NCBI GenBank assembly: GCA_902557935.1
Contig: CACECJ010000001.1
Span: forward strand, 124,001-188,000
Direction: 5' to 3'
Origin: an uncultured Pelagibacteraceae bacterium
Lineage (GTDB): Bacteria > Pseudomonadota > Alphaproteobacteria > Pelagibacterales > Pelagibacteraceae
Length of the DNA stretch: 64,000 bases
Shown here piece by piece: positions 52,057-61,531 of this stretch. The notes beneath the pieces were generated by a model. That model saw only the letters and a program-made list of their open reading frames with translations. It did not search any database and was not told the DNA's origin. The translations under genes and the position numbers were made by a program. Positions within the stretch are counted from its first letter, which is position 1, and every line of letters begins with the position of its first letter.

Positions 52057-53418
52057 ATGGATTTGACTAAAGGTTCAATATGGCAACTCTTAAGAAAAGT
52101 GACCATACCTGCAAGCACAGGATCCCTATTTCAAACTTTTTATAATCTAGTCGATACTTATTTTGCAGGTAGAATTTCACCAGAAGCGTTAGCAGCTATT
52201 GCAAAATCATGGCCAATATACTTCATAGCAATAGCTGTTGCGGTCGGTATTGGAGCCGGAACTACAGCTCTAATCAGTAATTCAATTGGAGCCAAGGAAG
52301 ATAGAAAAGCCTCAATGTACGTTGCTCAGTCAATAGTATTAGCAATCGTAATTTCAATTTTCGTAACTTTATTTGGCTTAAATTTTTCTGATGAACTTTT
52401 GAAAATTATGGGCTCTACTGAAGAAAGTATAATTCTAACACGCGAATATTTAGATATTATTTTTTTTGGAGCTATCATTGTATTAGTTCAACTATCTTTG
52501 AACGGAACTTTAAATGCCCAAGGTGATACAAAAAGTTATAGAAATGTTTTGATTGTTACCTTTTTCTTAAATATTTTTTTAAATCCATTATTTATTTTTG
52601 GTTATGGATTTATACCAGCATTTGGAATTGCTGGTTTAGCTATCGCTACGCTTGTTTCTCAGTGTATCGGCTTAATATATTTAGCTAATAAAGTTTATTG
52701 CTGTAAATTAAAAAAATTCCTTTATCTAGAATGCTTCAAACCAAAAATTGAGTACTTAAGCTCTCTCTTCAAACAATCAGTGCCAATAATGTTTACTATG
52801 TTGATGATAATGTTTGGAGTATTCAATATTTTCTATTTTGTTGGTCAGTTTGGAGAATTAGCTACAGCGGGTTATGGTACTGCTGTAAGAATAGAACAAG
52901 TTTTATTGTTACCAGTCATAGGTTTAAATACTGCTGTTTTATCAATTGCAGGTCAAAATTTTGGAGCAAAAATGTATTTCAGAGTAAAAGAAGTATATGG
53001 AAAAGCTCTGTTGTTCGGTTCAGGATTTATGGTATTAGCAGGTATATTTGTTTATTTAACTTCAGAAATTATAATATCTTTTTTTACTAATGATTTAGAA
53101 GTAATCCGAAGAGGTGCACTTTACTTACAGGTAGCAGCTTTAATTGGGCCAGTGTATCCAGTTTTCTTTATTACCTCTGCTTTATTCCAGGCACTTAAAA
53201 GACCAATTTTTAGTTTGTACATGACAATTCTAAGACTAACGTTAATACCATTTATGTCGTTATGGTATGTAATAAATATTAGAAATGGTGAATATCAAGA
53301 TATTTTTTATACGATTTTAGTAACAAATTGGATGATGGGATTAGTTGTATTAACTTTCGTACCATTTTTTTTAAAGAGAGTATTTAAGATTTCTTTAAAA
53401 AAATTACTTGTATTCTAG
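52057..53418 (+). CDS. MATE family efflux transporter
   Basis: The 453-residue protein has about twelve hydrophobic segments in two halves. The MATE start pattern is IWQLLRKVTIPASTGSLFQTFYNLVDTYFAGRISPEALAA. The mid and late parts have GDTKSYRN and GYGTAVRIEQVLLLPVIGLNTAVLSIAGQNFGA, both typical of the NorM/DinF-like group. It would export a drug or metabolite by cation antiport; the substrate is unknown. Its 3' end overlaps the ABC permease gene convergently by 15 bp. Confidence 0.9.
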   Translation: MDLTKGSIWQLLRKVTIPASTGSLFQTFYNLVDTYFAGRISPEALAAIAKSWPIYFIAIAVAVGIGAGTTALISNSIGAKEDRKASMYVAQSIVLAIVISIFVTLFGLNFSDELLKIMGSTEESIILTREYLDIIFFGAIIVLVQLSLNGTLNAQGDTKSYRNVLIVTFFLNIFLNPLFIFGYGFIPAFGIAGLAIATLVSQCIGLIYLANKVYCCKLKKFLYLECFKPKIEYLSSLFKQSVPIMFTMLMIMFGVFNIFYFVGQFGELATAGYGTAVRIEQVLLLPVIGLNTAVLSIAGQNFGAKMYFRVKEVYGKALLFGSGFMVLAGIFVYLTSEIIISFFTNDLEVIRRGALYLQVAALIGPVYPVFFITSALFQALKRPIFSLYMTILRLTLIPFMSLWYVINIRNGEYQDIFYTILVTNWMMGLVVLTFVPFFLKRVFKISLKKLLVF

Positions 53419-54138
53419 TTTATTCTCTAATTTTCTTACAAAATAGGATACTATTAGGATTAGCACCAGGTATTCTAGAATTAAAAAAGTATAAATTTCT
53501 AAGGGCCTGTAAGTCGTGGTGACCAGCTCATTAGCTTTTCTTGTTAAATCTCCTATACCTATAATTGACACTAGAGAGGACATTTTTAAAACATAAACAA
53601 ATTGATTTCCCATGGCTGGTAATACAACTTTAATCGCTTGCGGAAGAATTACTAATCTCATCTTTCTCCAGAAATCCATTCCTAAAGACTCTGATACTTC
53701 ATGTTGACCTTTTGAAATTGAATTAATTCCTGCTCTAAAAATTTCTGCTTGAAACGCACTCTCACTAATAGTCAAAGCTATTATACCAGAAACAAATGGT
53801 GAGAAACTTACACCGACCATTATTGGAAGGCCGTAATAAATCCAAAGAATTAAAACTAATAAAGGGATGGCTCTAACAATTTCTACGTATGTTATGTTAA
53901 AATAAGTTAAGAATTTATTATTAGACAATGAAGGCAGAGTAACTATCAAACCGATAATCATTGCAAGAATTATTGAAACTACTGAAATATAAATCGTAGT
54001 TGTAATTCCGCTGATTAAAAATTTTAGATTAGTTAAACCATCTATATTATCTGGACTTAGTATGTACCAACCCCATTCATAGTTAGAACTACATCCTTGA
54101 AGCAAAAATAGAATAGAAATTATTTTTAAAAATTTCAC
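53404..54138 (-). CDS. Amino-acid ABC transporter permease (HisM/GlnP-type) with lipobox-like N-terminus
   Basis: The polar amino-acid permease core has the TTIYISVVSIILAMIIGLIVTL and FRAGINSISKGQHEVSESLGMDFWRKMRLVILPQAIKVVLPAMGNQFV blocks, the latter being the EAA cytoplasmic loop. The protein starts with GTG. Residues 1-17 look like a lipoprotein signal (MKFLKIISILFLLQGCSS), followed by a short linker before the first permease helix. No ATPase gene is adjacent; the binding protein is upstream on the same strand. Confidence 0.85.
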   Translation of the reverse strand: MKFLKIISILFLLQGCSSNYEWGWYILSPDNIDGLTNLKFLISGITTTIYISVVSIILAMIIGLIVTLPSLSNNKFLTYFNITYVEIVRAIPLLVLILWIYYGLPIMVGVSFSPFVSGIIALTISESAFQAEIFRAGINSISKGQHEVSESLGMDFWRKMRLVILPQAIKVVLPAMGNQFVYVLKMSSLVSIIGIGDLTRKANELVTTTYRPLEIYTFLILEYLVLILIVSYFVRKLENKLEYK

Positions 54139-54179
54139 TAATCGACTATAATTGTAAATGGGAGGTATTGAAACTTAAA

Positions 54180-54950
54180 TTATAAGCTTTTAAGATCGTA
54201 CTTTGCCAGTAAAGTTTTAAAAAATCCAGATGATTGTTTTTTCTTAATCCAATTGCTGACGTAATCATTCCATACTTTATCACCCTTTGGAACCATCATG
54301 GCTAAAAATGCTGGATTTTTTCCTCCATCAGGAACTATAGCTAATTGGGGATATTTAATAACTAGTTTGTTTGCTTCTGTTGAACTTGTAATATTTCCAT
54401 CAGCTCTACCTGCTAAAACTTCTTGGAAATCTCTTGCAGGAGCTTCAACTGATTGAAGTTTTGATTTTGGAAAAAATTCTTTTGCTTTTTCTTCTTGAGA
54501 TGTACCTAACGTTGTAGCTATTGTAACTCTACTATTGTTTAAAGACTCCCAAGTTGAAAACTTTTTTAAATTCTTTTTTAAAACAAGTGGCACTGTTGCA
54601 TACTTGTAATACGTAGCGGTAAACCCAGCTACTTCTGCTCTTTTTGGTGTTTTGGTTACACTTGTCGATATATCGTATCTATCGGCTGTTATTCCTGCAA
54701 CAATAGTTTTCCATTCTGCAGGCACAAACTTCACTTTTACGCCCAAATCTTTAGCTAATTCATTCATCACATCAATATCAAATCCTTTGTACTTGTTTGT
54801 CTTCGGATCTTTCATTGACATTGGATCCCAGTCTCCAGTCGTACCAACTCTTAACTCTCCACTTTGTTTAATTGAGTCTAGCTTAGATGCTGCTTGAGCA
54901 CCTGTTGCTACAAGTAATACTAATAATATTGAAAAAATTTTTTTAATCAC
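54180..54950 (-). CDS. Amino-acid ABC transporter substrate-binding protein
   Basis: This is a periplasmic solute-binding protein of family 3. The signal peptide is [20 protein letters not shown], with mature start at about residue 21. The blocks [46 protein letters not shown] and [10 protein letters not shown] are typical. It starts with GTG. The length of 256 aa is normal. The ligand is probably an amino acid or related polar compound and cannot be named. The downstream permease shares the strand. Confidence 0.9.
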   Translation of the reverse strand: MIKKIFSILLVLLVATGAQAASKLDSIKQSGELRVGTTGDWDPMSMKDPKTNKYKGFDIDVMNELAKDLGVKVKFVPAEWKTIVAGITADRYDISTSVTKTPKRAEVAGFTATYYKYATVPLVLKKNLKKFSTWESLNNSRVTIATTLGTSQEEKAKEFFPKSKLQSVEAPARDFQEVLAGRADGNITSSTEANKLVIKYPQLAIVPDGGKNPAFLAMMVPKGDKVWNDYVSNWIKKKQSSGFFKTLLAKYDLKSL

Positions 54951-55025
54951 GTTATGTTATTAGCTAATCTCTCTCTTTTTTTCGATTTGCAATTTGACCC
55001 ACTTTAACAACCTTCTGAAAAGGGG

Positions 55026-55055
55026 TTGACTGATAGGCAGTTTATCAGCTATAAA
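55026..55055 (+). promoter_or_regulatory. Promoter for umuDC
   Basis: TTGACT (55026-55031) and TATAAA (55050-55055) are separated by 18 bp, upstream of umuD. The LexA-type element starts at the next base, which places it over the expected transcription start. Confidence 0.65.
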
Positions 55056-55070
55056 GAACAAAACAAGAAC
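55056..55070 (+). promoter_or_regulatory. LexA-type operator GAAC-N7-GAAC before umuD
   Basis: GAACAAAACAAGAAC reads, on the other strand, GTTC-N7-GTTC, the direct-repeat LexA box of alphaproteobacteria. It lies just downstream of the -10 and 4 bp before the umuD ATG, as expected for a repressor site. Whether this organism has LexA is not shown in the window. Confidence 0.7.
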
Positions 55071-55074
55071 ATTT

Positions 55075-55470
55075 ATGAAGTTAACAATACCTTATTATTT
55101 ACACAAAGTGGGAGCTGGTTTTCCTTCTCCGGCAACAGATTATATTGAGGACGACATAGATCTAAACTCTCATCTCATAACAAATGCACCAGCTACTTTC
55201 ATTATTAGAGTACAAGGTAAATCTATGACTAATGTGGGTATATATGATGGAGATCTATTAATAGTAGATAAAAGTTTAAGTCCAAAAAATTTCTCCACTG
55301 TTATAGCAAATATCAACGAAGAACTTGTAGTCAAAACTCTGGTTAAAAGTAAGGGCAACAACTACTTAACATCAGGTTCAAAAAACACATCGGATCGAAT
55401 TAATTTAACAGATAATCCAGAAATAATAATTTGGGGAGTAGTAACATATGTCATACACAAACAGCAGTAG
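55075..55470 (+). CDS. umuD: UmuD-like S24 peptidase/polymerase V subunit
   Basis: UmuD self-cleaves to activate error-prone polymerase V. The cleavage region is [20 protein letters not shown], with Ala-Gly at the expected cut site. The catalytic Ser lies in [20 protein letters not shown] and the Lys in VVKTLVKS. The length of 131 aa is normal. It overlaps umuC by 23 bp. Confidence 0.95.
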   Translation: MKLTIPYYLHKVGAGFPSPATDYIEDDIDLNSHLITNAPATFIIRVQGKSMTNVGIYDGDLLIVDKSLSPKNFSTVIANINEELVVKTLVKSKGNNYLTSGSKNTSDRINLTDNPEIIIWGVVTYVIHKQQ

Positions 55471-56725
55471 AAAAAAAATTGCATTAATTGACTGTAATTC
55501 ATTTTATGTTTCCTGCGAAAGATTATTTAATCCTAAAATACAAAATGTACCAGTTGTAGTGCTATCTAATAATGATGGATGTGTAATATCAAGATCTACT
55601 GAAGCAAAAAAACTTGGAATAAGAATGGGAGAACCATATTTTAAAGTTAAAGATTTAGTTAAAAAGAATAACGTTCAGATATTTTCCTCAAACTATGCAT
55701 TATATGGAGACCTTTCTAGACGAGTGATGAAAGTTTTAAAAGGTTTTACTGATAAAATTGAAATCTATTCTATAGACGAAGCATTTTTAGATTTATCGCA
55801 TATCAAAGATGAACAAGTTGAAGAATATGGAAAACAAATAAGAGAAAGAGTTTTAAAATGGACGGGAATACCAACAAGTGTAGGAATTTCAAATACAAAA
55901 ACTTTAGGTAAAGTTGCAAATCACATTGCTAAAAAAAATAAAGCAGGAGTGATATTTCTAAAAGAAAATATTGATAATATACTAAAAGATTTTGATATTG
56001 CAGATGTATGGGGAGTTGGAAGACAGTTATCAAAACTATATATTAAAAATGGAATAGACAATGCTTATAAGCTAAAAAATATTTCAAACACATGGGTTAA
56101 GAAAAGTACTAATGTTTTAGGTGCAAAAACAGTAATGGAATTAAGAGGAATTCCTTGTATAGATTTAGAAACTGAGGAAACAAGAAGAAAAAGCTGTTGT
56201 GTATCAAGATCGTTTGGAAAAAAAGTTGAGAGTTTAGATAAATTAAAAGAGTCTATAACTACTCATTGTTTAAATGCAGCAGAAAAAATAAGAACAGAAA
56301 AACAAACTACGAGAGCCGTCACTATATTTATAAGAACAAGTCCATTTGATAAAAATAGAAAATACTATTCAAATTCTATTACTATTGAATTGCCGGTGGC
56401 AACCAATAACAGTATTGAACTTGTAAAAACTGCAATTAGCGGACTGGGAAAGATTTATAAATACGGTTATTTCTATCAAAAAGCTGGAGTTATTTTATCG
56501 AAGCTTAGAGACGCTTCTGAAAAAGAGCTAAATTTATTAGCACCAATTTTAGAGAATAAATCTCAAACATTAATGAGAGCAATCGATTTTACCAATGCAA
56601 AATATGGACGAAATGCAATCAGCATAGCTCAAGCTGGTATAAGTAATGATTGGAAAATGAGAAGAGAACACTCATCTAGAATAGATACAGCTTCATTTGA
56701 CTTCCTGCCTAAAATAAATATATAA
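55448..56725 (+). CDS. umuC: DNA polymerase V catalytic subunit UmuC
   Basis: UmuC is a Y-family translesion polymerase. Motifs are [17 protein letters not shown] (metal-binding Asp), [12 protein letters not shown] and [13 protein letters not shown] (Asp-Glu pair). The helix-hairpin-helix reads [19 protein letters not shown]. The 425-aa length is that of full UmuC, with the C-terminal DUF4113-like segment. The 3' end contains the promoter of the downstream transporter. Confidence 0.96.
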   Translation: MSYTNSSRKKIALIDCNSFYVSCERLFNPKIQNVPVVVLSNNDGCVISRSTEAKKLGIRMGEPYFKVKDLVKKNNVQIFSSNYALYGDLSRRVMKVLKGFTDKIEIYSIDEAFLDLSHIKDEQVEEYGKQIRERVLKWTGIPTSVGISNTKTLGKVANHIAKKNKAGVIFLKENIDNILKDFDIADVWGVGRQLSKLYIKNGIDNAYKLKNISNTWVKKSTNVLGAKTVMELRGIPCIDLETEETRRKSCCVSRSFGKKVESLDKLKESITTHCLNAAEKIRTEKQTTRAVTIFIRTSPFDKNRKYYSNSITIELPVATNNSIELVKTAISGLGKIYKYGYFYQKAGVILSKLRDASEKELNLLAPILENKSQTLMRAIDFTNAKYGRNAISIAQAGISNDWKMRREHSSRIDTASFDFLPKINI

Positions 56726-56726
56726 T
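56697..56726 (+). promoter_or_regulatory. Promoter for the riboswitch-transporter transcript, inside umuC
   Basis: TTGACT (56697-56702) and a perfect -10 TATAAT (56721-56726) are separated by 18 bp. The -10 overlaps the umuC stop codon. The expected start near 56733 is the first base of the riboswitch core. Confidence 0.65.
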
Positions 56727-56730
56727 TTAT

Positions 56731-56795
56731 ATAAGGGGTGTCATAAAGACTGAGATCATACCCAAAGAACCTGACCGGTAATTCAGTAAGGGATA
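56731..56795 (+). promoter_or_regulatory. TPP riboswitch (THI element), compact form
   Basis: The conserved TPP blocks occur in order: AGGGGTG (56734), CTGAGA (56750), ACCTGA (56769) and AAGGGA (56788). The optional P3 arm is very short. Only 3 bases separate AAGGGA from the ATG at 56797, so the terminal AAGGG would also serve as the ribosome-binding site. This implies translational control by thiamin pyrophosphate. Confidence 0.93.
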
Positions 56796-56796
56796 A

Positions 56797-58248
56797 ATGA
56801 AAGATATATACCTATCAACACAAACAACGCTAACTATTACTCTAGTGGTGGGCGCTTTTTTTATCGCCTTAGGTTATATAAATTTAAAAAAAATTTCAGA
56901 TAATAAAAGCCACATAATTGGTGACAGAAAAGAGAGTGTTTTTTCATTAACAACGAGTTTATCAGCATCTGCCTTGGGAGCTTGGATATTATTCGGACCA
57001 GCTTCAGCAGCAACTTGGGGAGGGATAGGGGCAGTAATTGGATATGCGTTAGGCACAGCTGCACCTATGCTATTTTTACTAAATTTTGGACCGAAAATAA
57101 GGAGAGAGTTTCCTAACGGGATGTCTTTAACTGAGTTTATTAAAAGAAGATTTGGGACAGGAATTTTAAAGATAATGTTAATCTTAATTCTATTTTATTT
57201 GACAATTTTTTTGATAGCAGAAGTCACAGCAATAGCTTTTTTAATAAATTTAATCTCAAAAACACCTTTATGGATAACATCTGGACTAACTTTAATCATA
57301 TGTCTTTTATATATATTAAGAGGTGGATTTAAACTTTCAATTATTACAGATAAATATCAATTTATAATAATTTTAAGCATAATATTATTTTCTATATTTT
57401 TAATTTTAGGAAATTTAGAAATAAATAGTTATGATATGATTAAAAAAAATTCTGCAAAACTTGTAAGTAAAAATTATATTCCAAATTACACTGCTGGATT
57501 GACATTTTTTATTGCTGTAGCAGCAACAAACTTATTTCACCAGGGTAATTGGCAACGTGTCTTTGCTGCAAAAAATAATTTTATTTTAAAAAAAAGTTTA
57601 ATTTACTCATCAATTATATCTTTTTTGATTGTTTTTTGGATGGGCTACACAGGTCTGATATCTTTTTCACTTGATCCTAAAATAAAACCTGATTTAGCTT
57701 TTTTTAAAATAATGTTATCTTATGATAATGTTTTAATAATTGTATCTATTTTAATTTTAGCCCTAGCTTTAACATTAAGTACAACTGATACATTAATAAA
57801 CGCTATTTCAAGTTTAATAATTATTGATGGAAAAGAACTAAATAAATTTTTAAGTGGTAGAGAAATAAAAGATAAATCCAATAAATTAATTTTATTATTA
57901 TGTGTTATTGTTTTTATTTTTGCTTCTAAAGGCTACAGCATCTTATATTTGTTCTTATTTGCAGATCTTCTATGTTGTGCAGCAGTTGTAACAATATTCT
58001 ATGGATTTTTTAAGAAAAAAATTAACACAAGATTGTCTTTAACATCAATTATTCTTGGTTTAAGCTCAGGTTTATTATTTTTCCCAAGTCAAAATTTTCA
58101 ATCAAGTCTTTTAGTAGGTAATATTATGTCTATAGAAAATTTTAGTCCAATTGTCTTATCAAACTTATTATTTATTTCGTTTTTTGTAGCTATAATTGTA
58201 CCACTTGTAATAATCACAACTCACTCTTTACGTAATTCATTAAGATAG
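56797..58248 (+). CDS. thiV: SSS-family transporter, ThiV-like (thiamin precursor uptake)
   Basis: The protein is a sodium:solute symporter-like membrane protein of 483 aa with about thirteen helices. LSASALGAWILFGPASAATWGGIGAVIGYALGTAAP, GMSLTEFIKRRFG and the ATNLFHQGNWQRVFAAKN region are SSS signatures. The TPP riboswitch in front indicates a thiamin-related substrate. In cultured SAR11 such a gene is named thiV and is proposed to take up the pyrimidine precursor HMP. The assignment here rests on family and riboswitch, not direct evidence. Its 3' end overlaps rarD convergently by 28 bp. Confidence 0.85.
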   Translation: MKDIYLSTQTTLTITLVVGAFFIALGYINLKKISDNKSHIIGDRKESVFSLTTSLSASALGAWILFGPASAATWGGIGAVIGYALGTAAPMLFLLNFGPKIRREFPNGMSLTEFIKRRFGTGILKIMLILILFYLTIFLIAEVTAIAFLINLISKTPLWITSGLTLIICLLYILRGGFKLSIITDKYQFIIILSIILFSIFLILGNLEINSYDMIKKNSAKLVSKNYIPNYTAGLTFFIAVAATNLFHQGNWQRVFAAKNNFILKKSLIYSSIISFLIVFWMGYTGLISFSLDPKIKPDLAFFKIMLSYDNVLIIVSILILALALTLSTTDTLINAISSLIIIDGKELNKFLSGREIKDKSNKLILLLCVIVFIFASKGYSILYLFLFADLLCCAAVVTIFYGFFKKKINTRLSLTSIILGLSSGLLFFPSQNFQSSLLVGNIMSIENFSPIVLSNLLFISFFVAIIVPLVIITTHSLRNSLR

Positions 58249-59093
58249 ATAGACACAGCTATCCAAATTATTAAGAAACCAAAAAACTTTTCTAAGGTTA
58301 GAATCTCATCAAAATAAGTTATTCCCAAAAGAAATTGTGATGTTGGAGTTAAAAACAAAATCATACTTGCCGGACCGATTCCAATTATCTTAAAACCTAA
58401 AGTATATAAAAAGAGAGGTACCAAAGTCATAAATCCTGACCAAAATAAATAAAAAGATAAAAGAGGTTCTTTATAAGAAAAAACATTTAAGTTTAAATTT
58501 ATTAAATAAATAAATAATGCAATTGCTATAGGAGATATTAGCAATGTTTCTATCAACAGACCTATATCTGATGAAACTTTAATTTTTTTTCTTATTAATC
58601 CATAAATACTAAAAGTTATTGCAACAGTAAGACCAATCCAAGGTAATTCACCAAGTTTTATTAAAAAGTAAAATAAAGAAATTACTACTAATATTACCGC
58701 AATAAATTGATTTCTATTTAGTTTTTCTTTTAAAAATACTCTTCCTAAAAATACACTTATTATTGGGTAGATATAATATCCTAAACTTGAGTCTAATAAT
58801 TTATTTACACTGACGGCATAAAGCCAAGTTCCCCAATTTATACTTACCAATAAACCTGATAAAAAAAGCAATAATTGATTTTTTCTCTTTTTAAAAATTT
58901 GATTAAATTCTGGCCACTTTTTATAAAAACTTGTTGTCAGAATTAAAAGAACAGCTGTCCAAATTGTTCTGTGAACAGTTAATTCAATAAATGATGCAAA
59001 AGATACAAATTTGAAAAAAATAGTACCTACAACACCCCACCAAAGAGATGCAAAAGCAGCATAAAAAATTCCTGATAATTGTTTTTGTTGCAT
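58221..59093 (-). CDS. rarD: RarD-like EamA family transporter
   Basis: Ten hydrophobic segments form two EamA repeats. The start GIFYAAFASLWWGVVGTIFFKFVSFASFIELTVHRTIWTAVLL and the LLDSSLGYYIYPIISVFLGRVFLKEKLN block are typical of RarD. The length of 290 aa is normal. The substrate is unknown. It is convergent with thiV, and a tRNA-Ser lies upstream on the other strand. Confidence 0.9.
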   Translation of the reverse strand: MQQKQLSGIFYAAFASLWWGVVGTIFFKFVSFASFIELTVHRTIWTAVLLILTTSFYKKWPEFNQIFKKRKNQLLLFLSGLLVSINWGTWLYAVSVNKLLDSSLGYYIYPIISVFLGRVFLKEKLNRNQFIAVILVVISLFYFLIKLGELPWIGLTVAITFSIYGLIRKKIKVSSDIGLLIETLLISPIAIALFIYLINLNLNVFSYKEPLLSFYLFWSGFMTLVPLFLYTLGFKIIGIGPASMILFLTPTSQFLLGITYFDEILTLEKFFGFLIIWIAVSIYLNELRKE

Positions 59094-59103
59094 TACAAAT
59101 TTG

Positions 59104-59132
59104 GTGCAATATAAGTTAATTTTCTTTATAAA
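59104..59132 (+). promoter_or_regulatory. Weak candidate promoter for tRNA-Ser
   Basis: A TATAAA at 59127-59132 lies 16 bp before the tRNA. GTGCAA 17 bp upstream of it is a poor -35. Confidence 0.3.
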
Positions 59133-59148
59133 GATACGTAAAGCTTGT

Positions 59149-59243
59149 GGTGAGATGGGTGAGTTGGTTTAAACCAGGAGTTTGCTAAACTTCCGTAGTA
59201 TTTAACTATGCTACCGAGGGTTCGAATCCCTCTCTCACCGCCA
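59149..59243 (+). tRNA. tRNA-Ser (anticodon GCT)
   Basis: The acceptor stem GGTGAGA pairs with TCTCACC, then G and encoded CCA. The anticodon stem GGAGT/ACTTC (one G-T pair) closes TTGCTAA, giving GCT. The long variable arm is typical of tRNA-Ser. Confidence 0.95.
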
Positions 59244-59244
59244 A

Positions 59245-61500
59245 TTAGTTAAAATAACTATCTATTTGAACAGGTTCTTTTCTTAAAATGTATTTATAAA
59301 CATTAATATTTTCTAGAACTCGTTGAACGTAATTTCTAGTTTCTTCGAATCTTATTTGTTCAATCCAATTAATGTAAGAAATTTGACCTTTAGAAGGGTC
59401 TCCATTTACTCTCCTCCAAGTTTTTACCCTATTTGGACCTGCATTGTATGCTGCAATAGCAAACGGGAAAACACCATTATAATCATTAAGCAATTCATTA
59501 AAATAATATGAACCAAGTTGAATGTTGTATTCTGGATCTGTTGTTAGTCGACTAATACTGTAAGGTAGTTTTGCTTGTTTAGCTACAATCTTTGCGGTGT
59601 ATTTCATTAACTGCATCATTCCTCTAGCTCCAGCCCAACTATTTGCTTTCCTGTCAAATTCACTCTCTTGTCTGATTATTGCAAGAATTATTTCTTGTTT
59701 AGGCATCTGTTTATTATTCACGACTTTTGGAGTAGCAATAACTGGATAATTGTATTTATTCAAAAATCTTTTTTCATAGGATGCTTTTTTTGATATTTGT
59801 ATTGCAAAATCGTATCTTTCAACAGATGTAGATAATTCTGCTGCTAAAACTTCACTCCCTTTTTCAATATTTAGATCAGCTAAATGTTTAAGAATATCTT
59901 TGGCATATTGGCTTGCGTCAAGTTCATGTAGCAGAATAACGTGTTTAATAAGTTTATTTTTTTTAAACTCTTTTTCATAATCCTTGTTAAAATTACTTTG
60001 ATCATTTAATTCAAAATTCCCACCCGGATTAATTTTATTAAACGCCAGTTGTCCATAATAAGTCATTGGAAATTTTGCAGCTTCAGAAAAAAATTTATTA
60101 GCAGTTTCCTTTTCATTTAACTTTTCATACGACTCTCCTAACCAATATGCTCCTCTAGCTAAGCTTATCGGATATCCTACATTATTGTAAAAATTTTGAA
60201 AATGATTAATTGCATACTCAGGAGATTTTAAAAAAGTTAAAGCTATCCAACCCGATAGCCATTCAGCTTCTGCAAATGACGGACCAGATGATAGAGAGTG
60301 TTCACTAGCTACTTTATATGCTGTCTTATATCTTTTTTTATAAATTAGACTTCTTGTAACACTCTCTCTCTGTTCCCACCATTTATCAGGTCTAACCATT
60401 TGTGTCTCGGTTTTATTCGCGTTTTGATATAAAATTTCTAAAGATCCGTCTAATCGTCCTCTTCGGTTTCTCCATCTCAATCTATCAAACTCTAAACCAG
60501 GATCTTTTTTTAAATATTGAGGTACCTTTGCTATTGCATTGTCTACACCGTAAGAGTTACTCATTAAAATTTGTCTTGCATTATAAAGAGCTCTTTGATC
60601 TGTAGGTAAATACTTAAGCATTCTTTTTAAATCCCAATATTTCCTCTCCCATGCTAAATAATCAGCTCTTTTTACATGATCATCTGACGAGATAAATTTT
60701 TTAAATTTAGCTCTGTAATAACCTAAATCATTTTTTCTTATCTCAGCAGTGATCCATCCTTCTTTTACTAACTCTTTGACTTTTTCTAATTTTCCTTGTT
60801 CTAGATAGGCCTCAGCTAATTTAATTTTACCTAAACCACCTAAGGGAGGATATTTTTCAAACCAATTAATTATTGATGTAGGTGAATTATTTCTTAAATA
60901 TATTTTTTCTTCTGCTAAATATCTTATTCTGCTTATTCTTGGATAATAGTCATTTTGTTCTATAAATTTTTTATATTCACTAAATGATGCCCCATTTCTA
61001 GTGGTTTTAAGATGCATCCAAGTGATTAATTTTCTGAACTCACTATCTTTTACCTTTTGAGCACTCTTTAAAGCACTATTCCATTTTTTTTGCTTAATAA
61101 AATCAATTGTTTCTTTTGCTCTTTCAAAATCTTTTTTATTAAGAACTTTTGAACTTTTTACTTCTTTTGATGAAACTTTATATGTAATTGGTTTTTTTCT
61201 AGGGTACAGAAATGTAGATAGTACCTGTTTTTTTACTTCTTCTTTAAACTCTGTTTTTATTTCTTTTTTTTTAGAGGGCTCTTTTTTTTGTTCAACTACT
61301 GCTGGTTTAGTCTCACCTTTTTTTTCTAAAAATGGTTTTGGTGCAGGTAGATTTTTATTAATACTTTCTTGGATTTGTTTTTCTGATTTTTTAAAAATTG
61401 AAGGTTTTTTTTGCGGTAATAAGAAGTCCGTGTCTGAATAAACGATACTAATTTTCAAAATTGATAATAAAAATACTAGACTAATTAATCTATTAAGCAT
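59245..61500 (-). CDS. slt: Soluble lytic murein transglycosylase
   Basis: The protein cleaves peptidoglycan glycan strands in the periplasm. A signal-like start (MLNRLISLVFLLSILKISIVYS) is followed by a Lys/Glu/Pro-rich linker, then a long alpha-helical superhelix. The C-terminal SLT domain has the catalytic Glu in AIIRQESEFDRKANSWAGARGMMQLM and AIAAYNAGPNRVKTW. The ORF track begins 32 codons upstream; the ATG at 61500 creates the signal peptide and leaves a 31-bp gap to dapA. The length is about 751 aa. It ends 1 bp from the encoded CCA of the tRNA. Confidence 0.92.
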   Translation of the reverse strand: MLNRLISLVFLLSILKISIVYSDTDFLLPQKKPSIFKKSEKQIQESINKNLPAPKPFLEKKGETKPAVVEQKKEPSKKKEIKTEFKEEVKKQVLSTFLYPRKKPITYKVSSKEVKSSKVLNKKDFERAKETIDFIKQKKWNSALKSAQKVKDSEFRKLITWMHLKTTRNGASFSEYKKFIEQNDYYPRISRIRYLAEEKIYLRNNSPTSIINWFEKYPPLGGLGKIKLAEAYLEQGKLEKVKELVKEGWITAEIRKNDLGYYRAKFKKFISSDDHVKRADYLAWERKYWDLKRMLKYLPTDQRALYNARQILMSNSYGVDNAIAKVPQYLKKDPGLEFDRLRWRNRRGRLDGSLEILYQNANKTETQMVRPDKWWEQRESVTRSLIYKKRYKTAYKVASEHSLSSGPSFAEAEWLSGWIALTFLKSPEYAINHFQNFYNNVGYPISLARGAYWLGESYEKLNEKETANKFFSEAAKFPMTYYGQLAFNKINPGGNFELNDQSNFNKDYEKEFKKNKLIKHVILLHELDASQYAKDILKHLADLNIEKGSEVLAAELSTSVERYDFAIQISKKASYEKRFLNKYNYPVIATPKVVNNKQMPKQEIILAIIRQESEFDRKANSWAGARGMMQLMKYTAKIVAKQAKLPYSISRLTTDPEYNIQLGSYYFNELLNDYNGVFPFAIAAYNAGPNRVKTWRRVNGDPSKGQISYINWIEQIRFEETRNYVQRVLENINVYKYILRKEPVQIDSYFN

Positions 61501-61531
61501 AAGTTTAAGGATATCTACCTTATATTGTTTT

